A stretch of 5,986 nucleotides of DNA from an uncultured Propionibacteriaceae bacterium. GTDB lineage: Bacteria; Actinomycetota; Actinomycetes; Propionibacteriales; Propionibacteriaceae. The notes beneath the pieces are model-generated. The model was not told the origin of the DNA. It made no database searches and saw nothing but the letters and a program-made list of their open reading frames with translations. A program made the position numbers and the translations under genes. The stretch spans positions 1 to 5,986 of the forward strand of contig CALMAD010000230.1 in assembly GCA_937859105.1 (NCBI GenBank), given 5' to 3'. Below, piece after piece: positions 1-5,103 of the stretch (the first letter of the stretch is position 1; each line of letters begins with the position of its first letter).

Positions 1-24
1 GGGCGGCGTGTGGGCAGGCTCAGG

Positions 25-846
25 TCAGCGCTGCGACCCGCGCATGACGCCGGAGATGACCCAGCGCTGGGCGAAGACGTAGACGAGGACCAGCGGGGCG
101 ATCGCCATGAGATACGACGCGAACGCCACGGTGTAGTTCGTGTTGAACTGCCCCTGGAACACGTACTGCGCGAGCGGCAGCGTCTGGGTGCCGGGATCGC
201 TGAGAATGACCAACGGCAGCAGGAAGTCGTTCCACGCCCACAGGCAGGTGAGAATCCCCACGGTCGCGTTCATGGGCGCGAGCAGCGGGAAGATGATCCG
301 CCAGAAAATGCCCCAGCGGCTCGCCCCGTCGATGGACGCCGATTCCTCCACCTCCAGCGGGATCGACCGAATGTAGCTCGTGTACAACAACAGGTTGAAC
401 GCGAGCCCGTAGACGACGTAGATCAGGATCAGCCCGGCCTCGTTGTCGATATGCATCATGGCCGTCTGCTTCACCACCGGCAGCATGATGATCGGGAAGG
501 GCACGAACATCGCGGCCACGAAGTAGTAGAACAGCCGCCGCACCCAGGGCCGGTGCATATTCCGGCCGACCGCGTACGCCACCATCGAGTTCGTCACCAG
601 CGTGAGGCTGACCGCGCCGACCGTGATGATCGCCGACGTCATCAGGCGCGCCGGGAAGTTCGTGAGCTGCCAGGCGGTGACGAAGTTGTCCAAGGTCCAG
701 TGCTGCGGCAACCCGAAGCCGGATTGCGCCAGCTCGCCTGGCGTCTTGAAGGCCGTGACGATCGTGAAGTACAGCGGGACGAAGATCGTCAGCGAGAGGA
801 CGACCGCCAGGGCCGTGAGCCACCAGTTGATTTTGCGCGACGACAT
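25..846 (-). CDS. Carbohydrate ABC transporter permease, MalG type (inner-membrane subunit 2)
   Basis: This 273-residue integral membrane protein should form half of the translocation channel of a sugar importer, paired with the MalF-type product encoded just upstream. The hydrophobic profile fits six membrane helices, beginning with one at about residues 9-31. The cytoplasmic EAA loop that docks the ATPase lies at about 165-191: E168-S-A in place of E-A-A, then D173-G174-A175 and P191. WAWNDFLLPL (203-212) and the basic tail VMRGSQR are typical of MalG-type subunits. I chose ATG 846 over GTG 849, three bases upstream, because AGGGAGG sits 7 bases before the ATG and only 4 before the GTG. The ATG shares one base with the preceding stop (TGATG), which suggests translational coupling. 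It is the last operon gene visible; only 24 bases follow its stop and no terminator is seen. The family is certain; the alpha-galactoside substrate is inferred from the operon. Confidence 0.95.
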   Translation of the reverse strand: MSSRKINWWLTALAVVLSLTIFVPLYFTIVTAFKTPGELAQSGFGLPQHWTLDNFVTAWQLTNFPARLMTSAIITVGAVSLTLVTNSMVAYAVGRNMHRPWVRRLFYYFVAAMFVPFPIIMLPVVKQTAMMHIDNEAGLILIYVVYGLAFNLLLYTSYIRSIPLEVEESASIDGASRWGIFWRIIFPLLAPMNATVGILTCLWAWNDFLLPLVILSDPGTQTLPLAQYVFQGQFNTNYTVAFASYLMAIAPLVLVYVFAQRWVISGVMRGSQR

Positions 847-1721
847 CACACATCCTCCCTACCCGCGAGGAACCGGAGCTGGGCGAACGAGATTGCCAGC
901 ACGAGAATGAAGTAGACGATGCCGTTGGCCGTCTGATAGGCGTACTCGCCGCCCTGGAAGCCGTTGCGGAAGATCAGGAACGAGATCGACTGCGTCGCCG
1001 TGCCCGGGCCACCGTTGGTGAGGGCGACGACCTGGTCGAAGACCCCGAGCGAGTTCTTGAACGACAGCACCATGTTGATGGTGAAGAACGGCATGATCAG
1101 CGGGAACGTCATCTTGGTGAATCGCTGCCAGCGCGTGACGCCGTCGATCGCGGCCGCCTCGTACACCTCCTCGGGCACCGTCTGCAGGCCGGCCAGGTAG
1201 ATGATCGTGTTGAACGCGATCGCCTGCCAGACGCCGACGAACACGATCACCATCCACGCCGTGCTTTCGTTGGCGAGCAGCGATGTCGACAGCCAGTCCC
1301 AGCCGAGCGCCGTCCCGATCGCGGGCAGGTTGTTGGTGAACAGGTACTGGAAGATGTACGCGACGATCAGCACGGGCAGGATGTAGGGCAGGAAGAACAC
1401 CCCGCGGAAGAACGTCTGCGCGTGCATCTTGCTGTTCAGCAGCAGGGCGATGGCCAGCGAGAAAATGTTGATGAGGATCGTCGCGGAGACGGCGTACAGC
1501 AGCGTGAACCCGTAGGAGCCCCAGATGACGTCGTCGCCGAAGAGGTTGATGTAGTTCTGCAGGCCCACGAAGCGCCAGTCGCCGTAGCCCTGGTAGTTGG
1601 TGAACGTGTAGAAGAATCCCGTGAGCAACGGGATGGTGAGCAGAATCGTGAAGAGAATCGCGGCGGGCGCGATCATCCAGACGAAGGCGCTTTCGATGCG
1701 CCGAGGAGCGTTGGTTTCCAT
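846..1721 (-). CDS. Carbohydrate ABC transporter permease, MalF type (inner-membrane subunit 1)
   Basis: This 291-residue membrane permease should be the first channel subunit of the sugar importer, forming a heterodimer with the MalG-type product. The short N-terminus (METNAPRRIES) leads into a first membrane helix at about 12-38, and further hydrophobic segments give about six helices. The EAA loop at about 185-211 is canonical: E188-A-A, D193-G194, P211. The stretch LTNGGPGTATQ (234-244) is a familiar signature of MalF/UgpA-type sugar permeases. The length is normal for a MalF homologue lacking the extra N-terminal helices and large periplasmic loop of enterobacterial MalF. The ATG start lies 7 bases after the stop of the binding-protein gene. 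Its GAGG ribosome binding site overlaps that stop (TGAGG), 5 bases before the ATG, so translation is probably coupled. Its end overlaps the next gene by one base. Substrate is inferred from context only. Confidence 0.95.
   Translation of the reverse strand: METNAPRRIESAFVWMIAPAAILFTILLTIPLLTGFFYTFTNYQGYGDWRFVGLQNYINLFGDDVIWGSYGFTLLYAVSATILINIFSLAIALLLNSKMHAQTFFRGVFFLPYILPVLIVAYIFQYLFTNNLPAIGTALGWDWLSTSLLANESTAWMVIVFVGVWQAIAFNTIIYLAGLQTVPEEVYEAAAIDGVTRWQRFTKMTFPLIMPFFTINMVLSFKNSLGVFDQVVALTNGGPGTATQSISFLIFRNGFQGGEYAYQTANGIVYFILVLAISFAQLRFLAGREDV
854..860 (-). promoter_or_regulatory. Ribosome binding site of the MalG-type permease
   Basis: AGGGAGG on the minus strand, inside the last codons of the MalF-type gene, lies 7 bases before ATG 846 and 4 bases before GTG 849. 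The spacing favours the ATG, which forms a TGATG stop/start overlap with the upstream gene. Confidence 0.75.
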
Positions 1722-1726
1722 TCCAG

Positions 1727-1730
1727 CCTC
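1727..1730 (-). promoter_or_regulatory. Ribosome binding site of the MalF-type permease, overlapping the preceding stop codon
   Basis: On the minus strand, GAGG shares its first two bases with the TGA stop of the binding-protein gene (TGAGG) and lies 5 bases before ATG 1721. It is weaker than the site of the preceding gene. Ribosomes terminating on the upstream gene would be positioned to reinitiate here. Confidence 0.6.
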
Positions 1731-2979
1731 ACATCGTTGAGTTGAGGCGCGCGATGACGCGATCCCATTGGGTGTTGAGCCGGTTGACGAAGGCAGGGAT
1801 GTTCCGGTTGATCAGGAACTGCTGCATGTAGTTGTTCAGGTTCACGCCTTGCGGGAAGTTGTGATCTGAATACGTCGCCAGCCGCTGGGAGGTGAAGTAC
1901 GGGACGAGGCCCTCCAGCGCGGGGTCGGTCGCCTGCATGCCCGTCAGCGTCGGGAACGCCACCTGCTCGGCGCAGTAGGCGGCCATGTTCTCCTGCTGCA
2001 TCAGGTACTCGAAGAACTGCAGCACCTCCGGCTTCGGGTCGGTTCCGCAGGTGAGCGCGACGTCGACGCCCGACACAACCCGCGTGTCCTCTGCCCGGTC
2101 AGCCGGGGTCGCGAACGTGCCGAGCTGAATGTCGGGGTTGTACGACCGGATCGCCGGAATCGCGTACGTGCCGTGCACGTACATCGCGGCCCGCCCCTGC
2201 GAAAAGCCCTGGTTGGCGTCGTTGTAGCCGATATCGAACTTGTTCGCGTTGCCGTACGCCGCGATCTGCAGCATCTTCTGCAGCGTGGGCGTCAACTCCT
2301 CGAAGTTCGTCTGCCCGAGGCGCCGGCGTTCGTACCAGCCGGCGACGTCGCCGAGCTGGTTCGCCGAGATCGACGAGAACATCGGGGCGCCGGTCCACGT
2401 GTCGCGGAACCCCCAGTAGAAGGGGTCGACGCCGCGTCCCTTGAGATCGTCGGCGATGGCGATCAGTTCGTCCCACGTCGTCGGCGGGCGCAGGTTGTGC
2501 CGGTCGAAGATCTCGCGGTTGTAGATCATGCCGGAGCCGTTGTTGGCGAACGGCAGACCGTTGTTCTCGCCGGGGGCGCCGACGCCCAGCGTCGGCAGGA
2601 TCTCGGCGATGCTCGGCGTCACGTTCGCCATCGGCGCGCTGCCCGCGAAGTTGTGGAACACGCGCGAGCGGGCCAGCGACCCGAAGTTGTAGTCGCCGTT
2701 GATCGTGATCGCGTCGGGCATGCGTCCCTTCACCAGCCGGACGCGCAACGCCGTCACGTTGTCGGCCTGGAAGTTCTGCCGGAAGTTCACGCCCGGGTGG
2801 CCAGCGTTGAACTGGTTGCAGATGCGGTCGAAGAGCTGGATGGCCTCCGACTTGAACTGGAAGAACTCGAGTTCCTGGGCGCCCGGGGAGGATCCCCCCG
2901 AGCATGCGGTCAGCGGCGCGAGAAGTGCCGCCGCGGTGAGCCCGGACAACACTGTCCGACGGCTCAGGGGTCTGGTCAT
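1729..2979 (-). CDS. Extracellular sugar-binding lipoprotein of the ABC importer (solute-binding protein family 1)
   Basis: This 416-residue lipoprotein should capture an oligosaccharide outside the membrane and deliver it to the two permeases. The signal peptide has a basic start with paired arginines (SRRTVLS, 6-12), a hydrophobic core (about 13-22) and a lipobox L23-T-A-C26, followed by a Gly/Ser-rich linker. C26 is the expected lipidation and cleavage site. Family 1 features are visible: LPFANNGSGMIYNREIF (142-158), PPTTWDEL (165-172) and FSQGRAAMYVHGTYAIPAI (259-277). Further cysteines are C54, C311 and C336. I chose ATG 2979 because AAAGGAG (2986-2992) sits 6 bases upstream and a normal signal peptide follows. 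The frame stays open another 38 codons to 3093, but that stretch is Arg/Pro-rich shadow of the alpha-galactosidase gene. The ATG overlaps the alpha-galactosidase stop (ATGA). Binding raffinose-type sugars is inferred from the neighbour, not from any specificity residue. Confidence 0.95.
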   Translation of the reverse strand: MTRPLSRRTVLSGLTAAALLAPLTACSGGSSPGAQELEFFQFKSEAIQLFDRICNQFNAGHPGVNFRQNFQADNVTALRVRLVKGRMPDAITINGDYNFGSLARSRVFHNFAGSAPMANVTPSIAEILPTLGVGAPGENNGLPFANNGSGMIYNREIFDRHNLRPPTTWDELIAIADDLKGRGVDPFYWGFRDTWTGAPMFSSISANQLGDVAGWYERRRLGQTNFEELTPTLQKMLQIAAYGNANKFDIGYNDANQGFSQGRAAMYVHGTYAIPAIRSYNPDIQLGTFATPADRAEDTRVVSGVDVALTCGTDPKPEVLQFFEYLMQQENMAAYCAEQVAFPTLTGMQATDPALEGLVPYFTSQRLATYSDHNFPQGVNLNNYMQQFLINRNIPAFVNRLNTQWDRVIARLNSTM

Positions 2980-5051
2980 GACCTGCTCCTTTCGAAATGG
3001 ACGAGGGCGAGCTGTTCGGGGTGCAGCGTCGGGGCGGCCAGCCCCGACTCGGCGAGGGCCCGGCCGCTGAGGACGCAGGGCCCCTCGGCCCACGGCAGGC
3101 CGATCTGGGGGGTGAGCTCATCGAGGCGCGCGCTCCAGCGGGCGTCCGGATCGAGCCCGGGGAACGTCACCGGGCCGGTGGGGTACGTCGGTGAGGTGGC
3201 CAACTGGACGATCGCGAAGACGGCCCGGTCGTCGGTCACGACCCCGTGAACGCGCGTGCCGTCGCGGTCGGCCGTCCGGACCACGCGGCCGTGCGCCATC
3301 AGATCGCGCACCTCCTTGGCCCGTTCGATCCAGCGGGCCAGCTCCGCGAGCTCGGCGTCGGACGCCTGCCGCACGTCCCACTCCACGCCCACGTGCCCGA
3401 ACAACGCGGTGCCCGCGCGGAACGAGAGGTCGTGCGTCCGGCCGGTCGTGTGGGCGCGCGGCGGCCCGATGTGGGCGCCGAGGTACTCCGGCGGGACCAG
3501 CAGGCCGGTCCACCGCTGGATCTCCTGGCGCTCCAGGGCATCGTTGCAGTCCGACGTCCACACCCGATCCGCCCGCGACAGGACGCCCAGGTCGACCCGG
3601 CCGCCGCCCGAGGAGCACGATTCGATCTCCAGGCCTCCGAACCGTTCCTTCAGCAGGTCGATCATCCGGTAGAACGCGAGCGTCTGTGCGTGCACCAACC
3701 GGACGCCGTCGGCGTCCGTCGCCTCGATCAGGTCGCGGTTGTGATCCCACTTGAGGTAGGCGACGCCGAGGCGTCCGACGATGTCGGTGAGGCGTCCGGC
3801 GATGTGCGCGAAGGCGTCCGGGTCGGCGAGATTCAGCACGTGCTGATGACGGACGCGCAGCGGCAGCCGATCCGGCAGCCCGAGGATCCACTCGGGGTGC
3901 CGGCGCGCGAGCTCCGAGTGCGGGTTCACCATCTCGGGCTCGACCCACAGGCCGAACTCCATGCCGAGGCTGCGCACCCTGTCGGCCAACGGTTCGAGCC
4001 CCCCGGGCCAGACCTCGCCGGACACCTCCCAGTCGCCGAGCCCCGAGGTGTCGTCGCGGCGCGAGCCGAACCAGCCGTCGTCGAGCACGAACCGCTCGAC
4101 GCCGAGCCCCGCTGCGGTCTCGGCCAGCTCGGCCAGCCGGCCGTACTCGTGGCTGAAGTAGACCGCCTCCCACGTGTTCAGCGTGATGGGCCGCGGACGT
4201 CGCTCCCCGCGCGTCCGCCGGAGCCAGGCGTAGTAGCGGCCGCTGAGCTCGTCGAGCCCGTCGCCGCGCGAGTACAGCATCGTCGGCGTCGCGTAGCTCT
4301 CCCCCGGCTCGAGCACGACCTCACCGGGCAACAGCAGCTCGCCGCCGGCGAGGATCTGTTCGCCGCCCGGCAGACGCTCAGCCAGGTGCGTGTGGTTGCC
4401 CGACCAGGCGACGTGCACGCCCCACACCCGCCCCGACTGGAAGCCGAACCCGGCCTCGCCCGCGATCATCAGCGACGTCGCGGACAGCCCGGTGCGCCCG
4501 CGCCGGTTGTCGCGGCGCAGGGTGCCGATCGCGAACGGGTGCCGCTGCGGACTGCGCTCACGCAGGTGACGCCCCGCGAAGTCGAGCAGTTCGGTCGCGC
4601 GCAGCGGCACCTGCAGCGCGGGGGTCAGCGCGTCGAGCGTGTAGGCGTCGGGGCCCGTGTTCGTGAGCGACGCCCCCAGTTCCACGACCCCCTCGGGGGT
4701 GAGGTCCACCGTCAGGGTGAGCTGCAGCCCGGGCGACACGGCGACGATGGACGCGGACGCGCCGTCGGCGTCCAGGCTCTGCACGACGAACGCGTGGGTG
4801 GACGCCTTCCCGGCGCGGTGGCCGGCGAGGCCCGGAGTTCCGAGCCAGCCGCTGGACTCCTCGGGCAGCAGGGAACACTCGGCGAGGCGTTCGGTCTGGT
4901 CGGAGACGAACTGCGGCGTGAGGGTGCCGGTCAGGTCATCCGTGGGCGGCAACTCCGCCCCCCAGTAGGTGACGACCGGCAGGCGCCCGTCGTTGCTAGT
5001 CAGCACCAGGGTGGTACCGCCGTTGGTGAGGGAGAGTGACGACGCAGGCAC
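2976..5051 (-). CDS. Alpha-galactosidase, glycoside hydrolase family 36 (cytoplasmic)
   Basis: This 691-residue enzyme should hydrolyse terminal alpha-1,6-galactosyl residues from melibiose, raffinose or stachyose. No signal peptide is seen, so it acts in the cytosol on imported sugar. Domains in order: an N-terminal beta-sandwich (about 1-275), a (beta/alpha)8 barrel (about 285-590) and a small C-terminal beta domain. Barrel motifs are FVLDDGWFGSR (321-331), WVEPEMVNP (369-377), the nucleophile motif YLKWDHNRD (432-440, nucleophile D436), ESCSSGGGR (477-485) and the acid/base region SDCND (500-504, the Asp being 501 or 504). Length fits the roughly 700-740-residue bacterial GH36 group. I chose GTG 5051, not the in-frame ATG at 5102, because a promoter lies between them and predicts transcription beginning at the GTG. 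The 17 extra residues also precede the first recognisable family sequence. First gene of the operon; its TGA overlaps the next ATG. Alpha-N-acetylgalactosaminidase activity, known within GH36, is a less likely alternative. Confidence 0.95.
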   Translation of the reverse strand: MPASSLSLTNGGTTLVLTSNDGRLPVVTYWGAELPPTDDLTGTLTPQFVSDQTERLAECSLLPEESSGWLGTPGLAGHRAGKASTHAFVVQSLDADGASASIVAVSPGLQLTLTVDLTPEGVVELGASLTNTGPDAYTLDALTPALQVPLRATELLDFAGRHLRERSPQRHPFAIGTLRRDNRRGRTGLSATSLMIAGEAGFGFQSGRVWGVHVAWSGNHTHLAERLPGGEQILAGGELLLPGEVVLEPGESYATPTMLYSRGDGLDELSGRYYAWLRRTRGERRPRPITLNTWEAVYFSHEYGRLAELAETAAGLGVERFVLDDGWFGSRRDDTSGLGDWEVSGEVWPGGLEPLADRVRSLGMEFGLWVEPEMVNPHSELARRHPEWILGLPDRLPLRVRHQHVLNLADPDAFAHIAGRLTDIVGRLGVAYLKWDHNRDLIEATDADGVRLVHAQTLAFYRMIDLLKERFGGLEIESCSSGGGRVDLGVLSRADRVWTSDCNDALERQEIQRWTGLLVPPEYLGAHIGPPRAHTTGRTHDLSFRAGTALFGHVGVEWDVRQASDAELAELARWIERAKEVRDLMAHGRVVRTADRDGTRVHGVVTDDRAVFAIVQLATSPTYPTGPVTFPGLDPDARWSARLDELTPQIGLPWAEGPCVLSGRALAESGLAAPTLHPEQLALVHFERSRS
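2986..2992 (-). promoter_or_regulatory. Ribosome binding site of the sugar-binding lipoprotein gene
   Basis: AAAGGAG on the minus strand, 6 bases before ATG 2979, lies within the last codons of the alpha-galactosidase gene. It is one of the two strongest Shine-Dalgarno sequences in the window and fixes this start against the 38-codon longer open frame. A strong site on the binding-protein gene agrees with such proteins usually being made in excess over the permeases. Confidence 0.85.
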
Positions 5052-5053
5052 GG

Positions 5054-5076
5054 GTTTATTCTGCAACAGAACAAAC
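5054..5076. promoter_or_regulatory. Inverted-repeat operator, probable ROK repressor binding site
   Basis: On the plus strand the arms are GTTTATTCTG (5054-5063) and CAGAACAAAC (5067-5076), separated by CAA. The reverse complement of the right arm is GTTTGTTCTG, so nine of ten pairs match. The site is conspicuously A/T-rich against its surroundings. It covers the -10 hexamer and 13 of the 17 spacer bases of the operon promoter and ends two bases before the predicted transcription start, so a bound protein would block RNA polymerase. It lies in the only intergenic gap, next to the ROK gene. Its general form resembles known ROK operators such as XylR sites, which carry GTTTGTT and AACAAAC-type arms (from memory, not searched). 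Which protein binds is inferred. Confidence 0.75.
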
Positions 5077-5103
5077 AGCGGGTCAATGGGTTTGCGGCAC
5101 AAT
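5057..5103 (+). promoter_or_regulatory. Possible promoter region of the ROK regulator gene (two candidate -10 elements)
   Basis: Two weak -10 candidates are visible on the plus strand. TATTCT (5057-5062) fits the TAnnnT pattern and lies inside the palindrome; it would give a leader of about 30-40 bases with no Shine-Dalgarno sequence. CACAAT (5098-5103) matches four of six consensus bases and overlaps the ATG at 5102; it would place +1 near 5110, making ATG 5111 a leaderless start. Neither has a convincing -35 hexamer at 16-18 bases. In the first case the operator covers the -10 and self-repression would be direct; in the second it lies upstream. The choice cannot be made from sequence alone. 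Confidence 0.3.
5058..5086 (-). promoter_or_regulatory. Putative promoter of the alpha-galactosidase/ABC importer operon
   Basis: Reading the minus strand, TTGACC (5081-5086) matches five of six bases of the consensus -35 hexamer. After exactly 17 bases, CAGAAT (5058-5063) matches four of six bases of the -10 hexamer. Six bases further is the G of the in-frame GTG at 5051, the expected position for +1. Transcription would therefore begin at the start codon, giving a leaderless mRNA, which is common in actinobacteria. No Shine-Dalgarno sequence precedes the GTG, in agreement. The -10 element lacks the TA of the strongest actinobacterial sites, so this is a good but unproven prediction. Confidence 0.6.

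Noticed and set aside
1..24. Possible terminator after the MalG-type gene
   Set aside because: Only 24 bases follow the stop codon in the window and they show no stem-loop with a T-run; the operon may continue beyond the edge.
10..915. Open frame of 301 codons on the plus strand over the MalG-type permease
   Set aside because: Arg/Asp/His-rich low-complexity translation, opposite a permease with a complete EAA loop and membrane helices; a GC-bias shadow.
2884..2898. Short GGGG/CCCC inverted repeat near the start of the binding-protein gene
   Set aside because: It encodes the low-complexity Gly/Ser linker after the lipobox; the arms are only four bases and nothing suggests a regulatory role.
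2980..3093. N-terminal extension of the binding protein by 38 codons
   Set aside because: The extra residues are Arg/Pro-rich and out-of-frame alpha-galactosidase sequence; they would bury the signal peptide and ignore the strong ribosome binding site at 2986-2992.
2173..3249. Open frame of 358 codons on the plus strand spanning the binding-protein gene and the end of the alpha-galactosidase
   Set aside because: It crosses two real genes on the opposite strand, has no recognisable domain, and has the composition of an antisense shadow.
3246..5039. Very long open frame (597 codons) on the plus strand, antisense to the alpha-galactosidase
   Set aside because: Its product is Arg/Pro/Val/Gln-rich with no family motifs, and it lies opposite a clearly recognised GH36 gene. 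Long antisense frames are expected where third positions are almost all G or C.
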